Below are positions 10,139-19,942 of a stretch of DNA of 64,000 nucleotides, in pieces; the first letter of the stretch is position 1, and every line of letters begins with the position of its first letter. Source of the stretch: Photobacterium kishitanii (lineage in GTDB: Bacteria > Pseudomonadota > Gammaproteobacteria > Enterobacterales > Vibrionaceae); assembly GCF_003026355.1 (NCBI RefSeq), contig NZ_PYON01000009.1:62001-126000 (forward strand). Direction: 5' to 3'. The position numbers were made by a program, and so were the translations under genes. The notes below the pieces were generated by a model. The model was not told the origin of the DNA. It made no database searches and saw nothing but the letters and a program-made list of their open reading frames with translations.

Positions 10139-11237
10139 ATGTTCGAAATTAATCCTATTAAAAACCGACTTGAGGATGTGTCTGTACGTACTGACACCCT
10201 TAGGGGGTACCTTTGACTATGATGCTAAAAAAGAGCGTCTAGAAGAGGTAAATGCAGAGCTAGAGCAACCAAATGTATGGAATGAACCTGAACGCGCTCA
10301 AGCGTTAGGTAAAGAACGTGCAGCATTGGAAGCGGTAGTAGAAACAATTGACCTATTAGACCAAGGCGTTGAAGACGTCGAGGGCTTACTTGAGTTAGCT
10401 GTTGAAGAAGACGATCAAGAAACGTTTGATGAGATTGAACCTGAGTTAGCTGAGCTTGAAGCTAAGTTAGCTAAGTTAGAATTTCGTCGAATGTTTGCTG
10501 GCGACCATGATAGTTCTGATTGCTATCTTGACCTTCAAGCTGGTTCTGGTGGTACTGAAGCGCAAGATTGGACATCAATGATGCTCCGTATGTATTTGCG
10601 TTGGGCGGATGCCAAAGGGTTTAAGACTGAGATCATTGAAATCTCTGATGGTGATGTTGCCGGTCTTAAATCTGTAACCGTACGTATCAGCGGCGAATAT
10701 GCTTATGGCTGGTTACGTACTGAAACTGGTGTTCACCGTTTAGTGCGTAAATCACCGTTTGATTCAGGCGGCCGTCGCCATACCTCATTTGCTTCAGCAT
10801 TTGTGTATCCAGAAATTGATGACAATATCGTTATTGATATCAATCCTTCTGATTTACGTATCGACGTATACCGCGCATCAGGTGCGGGTGGTCAACACGT
10901 AAACACCACTGAATCTGCGGTGCGTATTACCCACTTACCAACAAATCTTGTTGTACAGTGCCAGAACGATCGCTCTCAGCATAAAAACAAAGATCAAGCA
11001 ATGAAGCAGTTAAAAGCGAAATTGTTTGAATATGAAATGCAGAAGCAAAATGCTGAAAAGCAAGCCAGTGAAGATACTAAATCAGACATTGGTTGGGGTA
11101 GTCAAATCCGTTCTTATGTACTGGATGACTCCCGCATAAAAGATTTACGTACTGGCGTGGAAAATCGTAACACCCAAGCAGTACTGGACGGTGATTTAGA
11201 CCGTTTTATTGAAGCAAGCTTGAAATCAGGTCTTTAA
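10139..11237 (+). CDS. prfB: Peptide chain release factor 2, programmed +1 frameshift
   Basis: RF2 ends translation at UGA and UAA. The gene is split: frame 0 runs from ATG 10139 to codon 25 (CTT, 10211-10213), meets an in-frame TGA at 10214-10216, and continues in +1 from 10215 to 11237. The shift site is classic: an internal Shine-Dalgarno AGGGGG (10202-10207) three bases before CTT TGA C. The joined protein is 365 residues, the E. coli length. The stop-recognition SPF motif falls at 205-207 and the catalytic GGQ at 250-252, the E. coli numbers. Residue 246 is Ala, as in most bacteria, not the Thr of E. coli K-12. Low RF2 favours the shift, so RF2 controls its own level. lysS follows 32 bp later. 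Confidence 0.97.
10202..10217 (+). promoter_or_regulatory. prfB programmed +1 frameshift signal
   Basis: AGGGGG, then TAC, then the slippery CTT TGA C. Base for base this is the E. coli layout, including the spacing between the internal Shine-Dalgarno and the slip codon. Confidence 0.96.
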
Positions 11238-11269
11238 CCGAATTTCAGTAAAATTTTAAGGGTTTCCCC

Positions 11270-12778
11270 ATGACTGACCAAGTACAAGATGAAAATAAGC
11301 TGATTGCTGAGCGTCGCGCGAAATTAGATATGATTCGCCAAAATTGTAAAGCAAATGGCCACCCAAATGATTTCCGTCGTGATAGTTTAGCAGCGGATCT
11401 AGAAGCAAAATACGGTGAAATGACCAAGGAAGAGCTTGAACAAGCTGGTCATGTATATGCAATCGCTGGTCGTATTATGGCTAAGCGTGGTCCTTTTCTT
11501 GCAATCCAAGATGTGTCTGGCCGTATTCAGGCTTATGCATCTAAAGATGTTCAAAAAGAGCTAAAAGAAAAATATTCTGGTCTAGATATCGGTGACATCA
11601 TCGGTGTTAAAGGGGCGCTACATAAATCTGGTAAAGGTGATCTTTACATCGAGATGGATAACTACGAGCTGCTAACTAAAGCACTGCGTCCATTACCAGA
11701 AAAATTCCATGGTTTGACTGACCAAGAAATGCGTTACCGTCAGCGTTATGTTGATCTGATTGTTAATGACGACTCTCGTCGTGCATTCATCATTCGTTCA
11801 AAAGTGGTATCTGCAATCCGTAGCTTTATGGTAACTAAAGGCTTTATGGAAGTAGAAACACCAATGATGCATGTGATCCCTGGTGGTGCAACAGCACGTC
11901 CATTTGTGACTCATCATAATGCACTTGATATCGACATGTACCTACGTGTTGCACCTGAACTTTACCTTAAGCGTCTAGTGGTAGGTGGTTTTGAGCGTGT
12001 GTTCGAAATCAACCGTAACTTCCGTAACGAAGGTCTATCTCCTCGTCATAACCCAGAATTCACTATGATGGAATTCTACATGGCGTATGCAGATTACCAT
12101 GATCTAATGGATATCACGGAAGAAATGCTAAGCAGCATTGCGATTGATATTCTTGGTTCTTCAAAAATGCCTTACGGTGAGTTTGAAGTTGAATTTGCAG
12201 GCCCATACACACGTATGAGCATGTTAGATGCAATCAAGCAATACAACCCAGATCATGCAGAAATCCAAGCACTAACTTACGAAGGCGTTGCCGATCGTGA
12301 GCTAATGGTGAAGATTGCTAAATCTGTGCATGTTGATGTTGAAAGCTTCTGGACTTGTGGTCAGTTATTAGAAGAGATCTTTGGTGAAACCGCTGAGCCT
12401 CAACTAATGCAACCAACATTCATTACTGAGTACCCGGCAGATATCTCACCACTTGCTCGCCGTAACGATGAAAATCCATTCATTACCGATCGTTTTGAAT
12501 TCTTTATCGGTGGTCGTGAAGTAGCAAATGGTTTCTCTGAGCTTAACGATGCTCAAGATCAAGATCAGCGCTTTAAAGCTCAAGTTAATGCTAAAGATGC
12601 TGGTGATGATGAAGCAATGTACTATGACGCAGACTACATTACTGCGCTAGAGCATGGTTTACCACCAACAGCGGGTCAAGGTATTGGTATTGACCGTTTA
12701 GTAATGTTGTTTACTAACACGCATACAATTCGTGATGTTATTTTGTTCCCGGCAATGCGCCCACAAACAAATAATTAA
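11270..12778 (+). CDS. lysS: Lysyl-tRNA synthetase, class II
   Basis: Charges tRNA-Lys in the cytoplasm. The N-terminal OB-fold anticodon-binding domain (about 60-150) is followed by the class II catalytic core: motif 1 in [17 protein letters not shown], motif 2 [15 protein letters not shown] with its key Arg, and motif 3 [11 protein letters not shown] near the end. 502 residues compares with 505 for E. coli. The gene directly follows prfB, the usual order, and ends at a strong terminator. Confidence 0.98.
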   Translation: MTDQVQDENKLIAERRAKLDMIRQNCKANGHPNDFRRDSLAADLEAKYGEMTKEELEQAGHVYAIAGRIMAKRGPFLAIQDVSGRIQAYASKDVQKELKEKYSGLDIGDIIGVKGALHKSGKGDLYIEMDNYELLTKALRPLPEKFHGLTDQEMRYRQRYVDLIVNDDSRRAFIIRSKVVSAIRSFMVTKGFMEVETPMMHVIPGGATARPFVTHHNALDIDMYLRVAPELYLKRLVVGGFERVFEINRNFRNEGLSPRHNPEFTMMEFYMAYADYHDLMDITEEMLSSIAIDILGSSKMPYGEFEVEFAGPYTRMSMLDAIKQYNPDHAEIQALTYEGVADRELMVKIAKSVHVDVESFWTCGQLLEEIFGETAEPQLMQPTFITEYPADISPLARRNDENPFITDRFEFFIGGREVANGFSELNDAQDQDQRFKAQVNAKDAGDDEAMYYDADYITALEHGLPPTAGQGIGIDRLVMLFTNTHTIRDVILFPAMRPQTNN

Positions 12779-12790
12779 TCGAATCATGAA

Positions 12791-12822
12791 AAAAACCATC
12801 GCTTAGGCGGTGGTTTTTTTTT
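12791..12822 (+). terminator. Terminator after lysS
   Basis: A 12-bp stem (AAAAACCATCGC / GCGGTGGTTTTT, one G-T pair) with a TTAG loop and a long T run. Confidence 0.88.
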
Positions 12823-13007
12823 GCCTAAAAAAAAGAGTCAAAAAAGTGACAAATATGGGCTTAATTAGATAAGAATTTAAGTAACGTCAATATTTTATAT
12901 GAGTCCTACAACATTATAGTAAACAAGTTGCACTTGTTCGTATATCATCAATAAAGCTGTTGTTAAATATTACAAGAGAGATAATTGCTTTATTAATGGA
13001 GGGACGA

Positions 13008-14351
13008 ATGACAATCGGGACAGTGAAAAAACCTAAGGTAGTTATTCCTAATACCTTAGTTGTTTTTGGTGGTAGTAATCAAGAGTGGCTACCTGTAATG
13101 GAGACTGCTGGTTGGCTATGCCATCGTTGCTATGATTTGCGGACGGCAGAAACATTACTCTTAGAAATTGGTCCTTGTATTGGTGTGGTTGATCTTAGCA
13201 ATGACGACTTTAGTATTCATAGTTTTTCCGCGATGGTGAACCGTAATAAACAAGTACGCTGGATCGCCATTGTACGAGATGATCAGCTGACCAATGAAGC
13301 GATTGGCCAATTTATCGTTAATTTCTGCCTTGATTATTTTTCGACTCCCGTTCCTCCCGCTCGATTACAACAAACGATTGGTCATCAGATCGGTATGCTT
13401 AATTTAGAGCGTCAAGTGTGGCCTCAATTAGGTAATTTTGGTCAACAAGGTTTACAAGGCTCCACCGCTGTTATGAAAAAATTGCGTGATCAAGTTAAGC
13501 GTATCGCGTTAAGTGATGTCTCAGTAGTAATCAGTGGTGAAATAGGCACAGGTAAAATATTAGTGGCTGATGCTATTGTCCAAGCTTCAGCACGTGCTAA
13601 GCGACAAATAATAAGGGTTAATTGTGAAACCATGACGCCTGATTGGACAGTTGATACTGATAATGGTGTTGAATCTGTCTTTGCTGCGGCGAATCATGGC
13701 GTGTTGGTTCTTGAAGAATTTACCGCCTTAACCGATGCTTGTCAGTTGGGATTATATCAAGTGCTGGCGGAAGGAAGCTATTATGATAGCGAAGGTAATG
13801 CTATCGCGATTGATATCCGTGTGATTTCAATCACTAATCATTCTCTTGAACATTTAGTTAGCTTAACAACACTACGGCGTGAGTTATATTTTCGATTAAA
13901 TGTCGTATCACTAACAGTACCTACATTGCGTGAACGGAGTGATGATATTATTTTATTGGCTGAATTTTTATTATTGAAGTACGCCCGTCAGTATAATAGC
14001 GTCGCTAAATATTTATCAGAACAAGCACAAGCGATGTTATTACAATATCCGTGGCCAGGTAATGTACGTGAACTTATTTGCCAAATTAAACGAGCAGTGT
14101 TGCTAGCTGAAAATAAGAGTATTGAAGCAGATCAATTAGATATACCTCGTTTAGTTGATGATAAATTAAGCTTAAAAAAGGTGCGTGAAGAGTCTGAGCG
14201 TAATGCATTATTAACAGTATTAGAAAATAATAAAGGCCAAATATCTGCTGCAGCGCGCGAATTGGGAGTATCTAGAGCAACGATGTATCGTTTGCTGAAT
14301 AAGCATGAGTTAGTTCCGACTCCACGTTGTTTTCGTCAAGGCCATGCATAA
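13008..14351 (+). CDS. vpsR: VpsR-type response regulator (AAA+/Fis family)
   Basis: In V. cholerae VpsR binds c-di-GMP and activates exopolysaccharide and biofilm genes with sigma-70 polymerase. This protein has a divergent receiver-like domain (about 1-125; Asp62 in VVDLSNDDF lines up with the VpsR phosphorylation site), an AAA+ domain (about 155-375) and a C-terminal Fis helix-turn-helix (ISAAARELGVSRATMYRLL). Walker A is unusual (SGEIGTGKI), Walker B reads LVLEEF, and the sigma-54 contact loop GAFTGA is absent. This fits VpsR, not an NtrC-type activator. vpsR also follows lysS in V. cholerae. Start at ATG 13008 after GGAGGG gives 447 residues (V. cholerae 444); a TTG at 12960 is a worse choice. 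Confidence 0.88.
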   Translation: MTIGTVKKPKVVIPNTLVVFGGSNQEWLPVMETAGWLCHRCYDLRTAETLLLEIGPCIGVVDLSNDDFSIHSFSAMVNRNKQVRWIAIVRDDQLTNEAIGQFIVNFCLDYFSTPVPPARLQQTIGHQIGMLNLERQVWPQLGNFGQQGLQGSTAVMKKLRDQVKRIALSDVSVVISGEIGTGKILVADAIVQASARAKRQIIRVNCETMTPDWTVDTDNGVESVFAAANHGVLVLEEFTALTDACQLGLYQVLAEGSYYDSEGNAIAIDIRVISITNHSLEHLVSLTTLRRELYFRLNVVSLTVPTLRERSDDIILLAEFLLLKYARQYNSVAKYLSEQAQAMLLQYPWPGNVRELICQIKRAVLLAENKSIEADQLDIPRLVDDKLSLKKVREESERNALLTVLENNKGQISAAARELGVSRATMYRLLNKHELVPTPRCFRQGHA

Positions 14352-14475
14352 GTAATTAATTTTTTAGTTCATAACAAATAAGGTTAACAATAAATGTTTA
14401 TTTTATAACTAACCTTGCTGGTTAAGGTGATCTGACACATGCTTAAAGCATTGTTGATAAAGATTAGGATCACTT

Positions 14476-14778
14476 ATGAAGCTAGCGCAACTTAAACCGT
14501 GGTTAAAATCAGTACCTAAAAAAATACCATTATGTGTACTTAGCTGTTATGCCGGCAATAGTCATTATTTAATGGAAGTTGAATATAAACATCAGTTACA
14601 GCCATTAACTGATAGTAATAACAACCTTATTTATTTTAAAACCATAGAACAAGCACAAAATGTATTGAAAAAAATAGGTATTAATCATCTGACATTACGA
14701 CTAATTGATCCCTATGATGAATTCTCTGATAATGGGCTATTATGTGATTGTGACCAAGACATGGTGCTGGCGTTTTGA
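14476..14778 (+). CDS. Small conserved protein, possibly DUF6482 family
   Basis: A 100-residue, probably cytoplasmic protein with no signal peptide or membrane segment. It has mixed alpha/beta character, with a conserved-looking PYDEF near residue 77 and CDCD near the end. I recall similar small proteins of Vibrionaceae (DUF6482) with a YDE motif, but the assignment is tentative and the function unknown. The gene lies 124 bp after vpsR and converges on mutH: stop codons are only 3 bases apart, with no terminator between them. The upstream AGGATCAC provides a ribosome-binding site for ATG 14476. Confidence 0.7.
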   Translation: MKLAQLKPWLKSVPKKIPLCVLSCYAGNSHYLMEVEYKHQLQPLTDSNNNLIYFKTIEQAQNVLKKIGINHLTLRLIDPYDEFSDNGLLCDCDQDMVLAF

Positions 14779-14781
14779 TTA

Positions 14782-15462
14782 TTAAATAAAATGTCGCTGT
14801 AGTAATTGCGCTGTAAATTGTTTTTTTAAGTAGAAGCCTCGCGGTAACGTTTTAATCGGCTGGCCATTAGCACCATAAGCTTCTGTTAGCGCTTTACTGT
14901 TAGCAGCTTTAGGGCGTAACTGCAGCACTTCACCATGACGGGCTGTAATATTTTCTACTTGACCTAATACGATCATATCCATTAATTCTTCCCAGTCTTG
15001 CTGTAATTGCGCTTCTTCTTCTGTGCTGGGACTCCATAATAATGCTGAACCTACATGACGTTGCTCAAGTGGAATATCACGTTCTCCTTCAACCGGTACC
15101 CATAATACTCGTGCTAATTTTTGTCGAATATGACTACTATGCCATTGCAAACCTTGGACGCCAATTAAGGGCGCAACACAGACAAAAGTAGTTTCTAACG
15201 GCTTACCTTGGTAGCTGATAGGGATCGTTTTAAGCTCAATGCCCAGTTCAATAAAATCAGGGACAGGTTTACTGCCAGCTGTCGCCCCTAAATGCCACTC
15301 TAATAATTGACCAACCCAACCTTTATCACGTTTAAGATCTGGTGGTGGAATCATCCCTGCAATCGCCGCTAATTCACCCAGCGTCATACCAGCCAATTGG
15401 TGGGCACGATTGAGTAATTCTGTTTCTGTTTTTGGCGTTGGTTGCATTGATTGTCGGCTCAT
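14782..15462 (-). CDS. mutH: DNA mismatch repair endonuclease MutH
   Basis: MutH nicks the unmethylated strand at hemimethylated GATC sites once activated by MutS and MutL, so the organism should use Dam methylation. The catalytic Asp69-Glu76-x-Lys78 lies in [13 protein letters not shown], the expected type II restriction-like centre. Later blocks [20 protein letters not shown] and [12 protein letters not shown] match E. coli MutH closely. 226 residues against 229 in E. coli. Only MutH-bearing gammaproteobacteria have this gene, which fits the taxonomic call. Confidence 0.96.
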   Translation of the reverse strand: MSRQSMQPTPKTETELLNRAHQLAGMTLGELAAIAGMIPPPDLKRDKGWVGQLLEWHLGATAGSKPVPDFIELGIELKTIPISYQGKPLETTFVCVAPLIGVQGLQWHSSHIRQKLARVLWVPVEGERDIPLEQRHVGSALLWSPSTEEEAQLQQDWEELMDMIVLGQVENITARHGEVLQLRPKAANSKALTEAYGANGQPIKTLPRGFYLKKQFTAQLLQRHFI

Positions 15463-16193
15463 AAAGTAGCGTGATAGGGACTAAGAACGAATGTTAGGTT
15501 ATCGATAATACTATCATATCGGTGAAGACGGAATCTGAAGATCAGTATTGATCTTGATAGATAATCAAGGATATAAGAGGGATCTTTTTTCCTTGACTAC
15601 AGAACGTTAGATATTGTGATGTTCTAATGATGAGTAACTTGTGATAGTTATTTAAGCCTAAGATCAAAATAAAAAGATATCCACAGCTTTTTTTTTGAAA
15701 ATATTTTTTTTAAGCTCAACTGAGTATCTATACAGTATAAAGGTGGTATAACAAGCGTTATGGTTAGCTTTTATTCTTATTGGTGAAGGTGAATTTGTGG
15801 ATAACGTCATTATTGGTTGATCTTTAACCGATCGTTTTTTAGTGATGTGAAAGTTGGATTTATCTTTATTTATTATAGAACTATATTTTAATTAACGGTT
15901 TGTTTTTTATGGTAAATATTGTTGATTTTCTATTTTGAAAAATAAATATATAAGATCTTAATAGTTGCGTAAATGTGCTTTTTTTAGGTTTCTGCACAAA
16001 TCTATCCACAGAAAGAGTGAATAAATGTGGGGTATGTCTCACTTGGTTGTTGGTAAAGTAGTCATTATGCAAAGTTATCCAGAATATAGTTTAAATTAGG
16101 TAAAACTGAACGATATTGATGAATGTTTGTTTACCGATCCCGTCTACTATGAAAAAATCACTATTAATAGATATTTATACTTGAGGTCGTCCA
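15463..16193. other. Long AT-rich gap between mutH and rppH with DnaA-box-like sites
   Basis: 731 bp without a convincing gene. A perfect DnaA box (TTATCCACA on the minus strand) lies at 15796-15804. Sites one base off the consensus lie at 15677-15685, 15990-15998, 16002-16010 and 16075-16083. A 7-bp inverted repeat AAGATCA-GTAT-TGATCTT lies at 15538-15555. Poly-T runs occur at 15688-15696 and 15703-15711. The promoters of mutH and rppH must be here, but I cannot fix them. Confidence 0.5.
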
Positions 16194-16718
16194 GTGATTG
16201 ATGGCGATGGATACCGCCCTAATGTAGGGATCGTTATCTGCAATGGCCATGGCCAGGTATTTTGGGCTCGACGATATGGACAACATTCTTGGCAATTTCC
16301 GCAAGGTGGCATTGATGAGGGGGAAACCCCTGAACAAGCTATGTACCGTGAATTGTATGAAGAAGTAGGATTAACCAAAAAAGATGTCAGGATTATTGCG
16401 TCAAGCCGTCATTGGTTACGTTATAAATTACCTAAACGTCTTGTACGGTGGGATTCAAAACCTGTTTGTATCGGTCAAAAGCAAAAATGGTTTTTGCTGA
16501 GTTTGGAATGCGATGAGTCCAAGGTCAATATGCAGCGTGGTGCTACACCTGAGTTTGATGGTTGGCGTTGGGTAAGTTATTGGTACCCAGTAAGGCAGGT
16601 TGTCTCTTTTAAGCGTGATGTCTATCGTCGTGCACTAAAAGAGTTTGCCGCTGTCGCAATGCCATTTAAAGAATGGAAAGAACGTAAATTTAAGCGCATT
16701 AAGAATAAGCGCAGCTAG
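16194..16718 (+). CDS. rppH: RNA 5' pyrophosphohydrolase RppH (NudH)
   Basis: A Nudix hydrolase that converts 5'-triphosphate RNA ends to monophosphate, triggering RNase E-dependent mRNA decay. The full Nudix box starts at [11 protein letters not shown] and includes REL-EEVGL (about 38-60). [14 protein letters not shown] and FKRDVYRR match E. coli RppH. Start is GTG at 16194 with TTGAGGT 6 bases before it, and the protein begins [14 protein letters not shown] as in homologues. 174 residues (E. coli 176). ptsP follows after 45 bp, as in E. coli. Confidence 0.97.
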   Translation: MIDGDGYRPNVGIVICNGHGQVFWARRYGQHSWQFPQGGIDEGETPEQAMYRELYEEVGLTKKDVRIIASSRHWLRYKLPKRLVRWDSKPVCIGQKQKWFLLSLECDESKVNMQRGATPEFDGWRWVSYWYPVRQVVSFKRDVYRRALKEFAAVAMPFKEWKERKFKRIKNKRS

Positions 16719-16763
16719 CAAGTAGAGGTTTATTGGCTCACAGGGAACAATTAAAGGCTCGTT

Positions 16764-19022
16764 ATGCTGACACAGCTAAGAGAAATTGTTGACAAGGTTG
16801 TCAGCGCTCACACATTGATTGATGCATTGGATCAATTAGTATCAAACACTACTTTGGTAATGAAGACTGATTGTTGTTCAGTGTATATCGCTGATCACCA
16901 GCGTCAGGTTTATACCTTGATGGCCACGCAGGGATTAAATAAATCGCGGCGTCGTATCAGTTTACGCTTTGATCAAGGGTTAGTGGGGTTAGTGGGTCAA
17001 CGAGCAGAACCATTAAATGTTGCAGATGCCCGCCTACATCCTAGTTTCAAACACCTACCAGGGATCGGAGAGGAATCTTTTCGATCCTTTTTTGGTACTC
17101 CGATTATACATCAACGCCAAGTGCTCGGCGTTATCGTCGTTCAACAACGCGAACAACGTGAATTTACTGAAAGTGAAGAATCTTTTCTAGTCACGCTCGC
17201 CGCTCAATTAGCGGGTATTCTAGCGCATGCTAAAGCGCAAGGGATGTGGTTTGAAAAAGGTAATCGACTTCATTTAACCGGTTCTGCGGCATCGAGTGGG
17301 GTCGCGGTTGCGAAAGCATGGTGGGACGATACTCAGCCATTATTAGAACATGTGGCGCCTGCTTCGTGTTTAGACATCCATGCCGAGCAAGAGCGACTCA
17401 CGATTGCGATTGATTCTGCAGGTAAAGAGTTTCGTCGTTTACGTAAGCGTTTTGATAGCGACTTACAAAAAGAAACCCTCGCTATTTTTGATCTCTTTAG
17501 CCATTTACTTAATGATCCATTATTACGCCAAGATCTAAAACTCCGTATTGATGGAGGTGATCAAGCTGAGTGGGCGGTTAGGCAAGTGGTTGAAGCTTAT
17601 TCTAATCGTTTTGCGAATATGAAAGATCAATACCTCAAAGAGCGTGCACGTGATATTCGTGAGTTAGGGCAACGGTTATTGTATTTTTTATGTGATGATG
17701 AGCCTAATGAACAGCAATGGGATGAGCCGATCGTACTGCTCACGCGTGAATTAACAGCCGCAATGTTAGCAACGGTACCAGTGGGAAAACTTGCTGCTGT
17801 GGTTGCACAAGATGGTGCTGCTAATTCACACGCTGCTATTCTATCGCGAGCACTGGGTATTCCTGCCATTATGGGGGTCGATTTTACGCCGCATACGGTA
17901 CATAACAATGTGGTGGTAGTTGATGGTTATCGTGGTGATTTATTAGTTAATCCTAATCGACATGTACTTGCTGAATATCGGCGTTTATTACGTGAAGATG
18001 ATGAGCTTGAAAAGATTGTCGAATGTGACCAACAACAACATGCCGTGACGAAAGATCAGCAACGCATTATGGTACATATTAATGCTGGATTAAGTGCTGA
18101 TTCTCATTTTGCACTTAATAAAGGGATTGATGGTGTTGGCCTGTATCGCACTGAAGTTCCCTTTTTGCTCCAGCGCAGCTTTCCTTCTGAAGAAGAACAA
18201 ATTAACCAATATCGAACTATTTTACAAACCTACCCTCAACAACCTGTGGTAATGCGTACCTTAGATATTGGTGGTGATAAGCCACTACCTTACCTATCGA
18301 TTGAAGAAGATAACCCTTTTCTTGGCTGGCGTGGGATTCGATTTACGCTTGATCATCCTGAAATATTTATGATCCAAGTACGTGCGATGTTACGAGCAAG
18401 TATTGGTTTGAAGAATATGGATATTTTATTGCCAATGATTTCTGGCATAAATGAACTTGATGATGCTAAAGCGATTATTGAACGTGCATATACTGATGTT
18501 GCTCAAATAGCATTAGTGGCAGGGCAACAACTGCATAAGCCTCGAATAGGAATCATGATTGAAGTTCCATCAATGTTATATCAACTTCATGCACTAGTAG
18601 GGCGAGTGGATTTTATCTCGGTAGGAAGTAATGATTTAACCCAATATTTACTAGCTGTTGATCGTAATAATGCTCGAGTGGCTAGTGTCTATGATGCGTT
18701 GCATCCTGCAGTGTTGCATGCGTTAAAGCATATTGTTGATAGTGCAGAAAAATATCAATTACCAGTGTGTGTCTGTGGGGAGTTGGCGGGTGATCCTGTT
18801 GGTGCATTACTGCTCGTTGGAATGGGCTATCGTTCGTTGAGTATGAATGCACGCAATGTCGCTAAAATTAAATATATTTTACGCCATATTAATGGATCTG
18901 ATATGAAATTATTAGCAAATAAGGTACTGCAAGTTGATGTTGCTGATGATGTACGTCAATTAACGACGGCATTTATTGAACAACATCAGTTAGGTGGATT
19001 TATTCGAGCAGGTAATAAATAA
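16764..19022 (+). CDS. ptsP: Phosphoenolpyruvate-protein phosphotransferase, nitrogen PTS (EI-Ntr)
   Basis: The first enzyme of the nitrogen-related phosphotransferase chain: it takes phosphate from PEP and passes it to NPr (PtsO), then to EIIA-Ntr. An N-terminal GAF domain (about 1-165) distinguishes it from sugar-PTS EI. Then come the N-terminal EI domain, the phosphohistidine swivel (His356 in AANSHAAILSRA, the E. coli position) and the PEP-binding barrel with GGDKPLPYL and ISVGSNDLTQYL. 752 residues against 748 in E. coli. Clustered with rppH. Confidence 0.97.
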   Translation: MLTQLREIVDKVVSAHTLIDALDQLVSNTTLVMKTDCCSVYIADHQRQVYTLMATQGLNKSRRRISLRFDQGLVGLVGQRAEPLNVADARLHPSFKHLPGIGEESFRSFFGTPIIHQRQVLGVIVVQQREQREFTESEESFLVTLAAQLAGILAHAKAQGMWFEKGNRLHLTGSAASSGVAVAKAWWDDTQPLLEHVAPASCLDIHAEQERLTIAIDSAGKEFRRLRKRFDSDLQKETLAIFDLFSHLLNDPLLRQDLKLRIDGGDQAEWAVRQVVEAYSNRFANMKDQYLKERARDIRELGQRLLYFLCDDEPNEQQWDEPIVLLTRELTAAMLATVPVGKLAAVVAQDGAANSHAAILSRALGIPAIMGVDFTPHTVHNNVVVVDGYRGDLLVNPNRHVLAEYRRLLREDDELEKIVECDQQQHAVTKDQQRIMVHINAGLSADSHFALNKGIDGVGLYRTEVPFLLQRSFPSEEEQINQYRTILQTYPQQPVVMRTLDIGGDKPLPYLSIEEDNPFLGWRGIRFTLDHPEIFMIQVRAMLRASIGLKNMDILLPMISGINELDDAKAIIERAYTDVAQIALVAGQQLHKPRIGIMIEVPSMLYQLHALVGRVDFISVGSNDLTQYLLAVDRNNARVASVYDALHPAVLHALKHIVDSAEKYQLPVCVCGELAGDPVGALLLVGMGYRSLSMNARNVAKIKYILRHINGSDMKLLANKVLQVDVADDVRQLTTAFIEQHQLGGFIRAGNK

Positions 19023-19059
19023 TGGCGACCTGTATTGGTAAAGGTAATAGGTAGTTATT

Positions 19060-19863
19060 ATGCATGAAAGCGTAATATGGCTTTTTTCGATGTGCTTAAT
19101 TTTAGGTGCTGTCGTGGGTTTATTTGCTGGTTTATTAGGGATCGGTGGCGGTTTACTGGTCGTGCCCGCATTAGTATGGTTGCTACCACAGGCTGGGATT
19201 GCACCGACGATGTTAATGCATATTGCTTTAGCAACATCATTAGCCAGTATTGTTATGACGTCAATGGCCTCTTCTCGCAATCACTTTAGATTGGGAAATG
19301 TTGATTTCTCAGTGGTTAAAGTGTTGGCTCCAGGGATCATTGTCGGTGGGCTTGGTGGTAGTGTGGTAGCAGAATTAGTGCCTCCACAATATTTACCGAA
19401 AGTGTTTGCGGTGATTGTGCTGTTATTAGCCTTACAAATGATGTTATCGCTGCGAGTGACGAAATCTCGACCATTACCTAGTCCATTGGTATCAGCGATT
19501 GGTGGCGCTATTATTGGCTTATTATCAAGTTTAGCCGGTATTGGTGGTGGTTCGTTAACTGTGCCATATTTAAGCTATTTTGGGGTTGAAATGCGCCGCG
19601 CTATTGGCTCGGCATCGTTAGTCGGGTTTCTTATTGCCGTTTCTGGCATGATTGGATTTATTTTTGCTGGTGTAGGGAGTGCAGATTTACCTGCTTATAG
19701 TCTCGGTTATGTTTATTTACCGGCATTAGTCGGTATTGCCGCCACATCAATGATCACTACTCGTTATGGGGCCGCACTGGTTACGCGGTTGCCAACCGCA
19801 ACCCTTAAAAAAATGTTTGCCGTACTGCTGTTGATTATCAGTATTAAAATGTTCATGAGTTGA
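19060..19863 (+). CDS. TauE/SafE-family membrane transporter
   Basis: A 267-residue membrane protein with about eight hydrophobic helices in two related halves: GLFAGLLGIGGGLLVVPAL near residue 20 and GLLSSLAGIGGGSLTVPYL near 155. The repeated GIGGG-x-VP motif is the mark of the TauE/SafE (DUF81) family, proposed exporters of sulfite, sulfoacetate or other anions. The substrate here is unknown. It sits 37 bp after ptsP. In many relatives lgt lies at or near this position before thyA; here it does not. Confidence 0.9.
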   Translation: MHESVIWLFSMCLILGAVVGLFAGLLGIGGGLLVVPALVWLLPQAGIAPTMLMHIALATSLASIVMTSMASSRNHFRLGNVDFSVVKVLAPGIIVGGLGGSVVAELVPPQYLPKVFAVIVLLLALQMMLSLRVTKSRPLPSPLVSAIGGAIIGLLSSLAGIGGGSLTVPYLSYFGVEMRRAIGSASLVGFLIAVSGMIGFIFAGVGSADLPAYSLGYVYLPALVGIAATSMITTRYGAALVTRLPTATLKKMFAVLLLIISIKMFMS

Positions 19864-19918
19864 TATTGACTAGCTTTAAGTTCGCTATCTTCTGATAGAA
19901 TTAAAAGTAACGACTTTA

Positions 19919-19942
19919 GACGCCTGGCTTTTGCTGGGCGTC
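19919..19942 (+). other. Hairpin just upstream of thyA
   Basis: A 10-bp stem (GACGCCTGGC / GCTGGGCGTC, two G-T pairs) with a TTTT loop, ending 21 bases before the thyA start. No real T run follows, so it could be a weak terminator for the upstream gene or a leader structure of thyA. Confidence 0.5.

Noticed and set aside
10170..11237. prfB beginning at an internal start, or a frameshifted pseudogene
   Set aside because: The upstream frame with its TGA and slip site is the standard programmed frameshift and restores a 365-residue RF2.
15881..16072. 63-codon minus-strand frame between mutH and rppH
   Set aside because: Very AT-rich, no ribosome-binding site and no recognisable domain.
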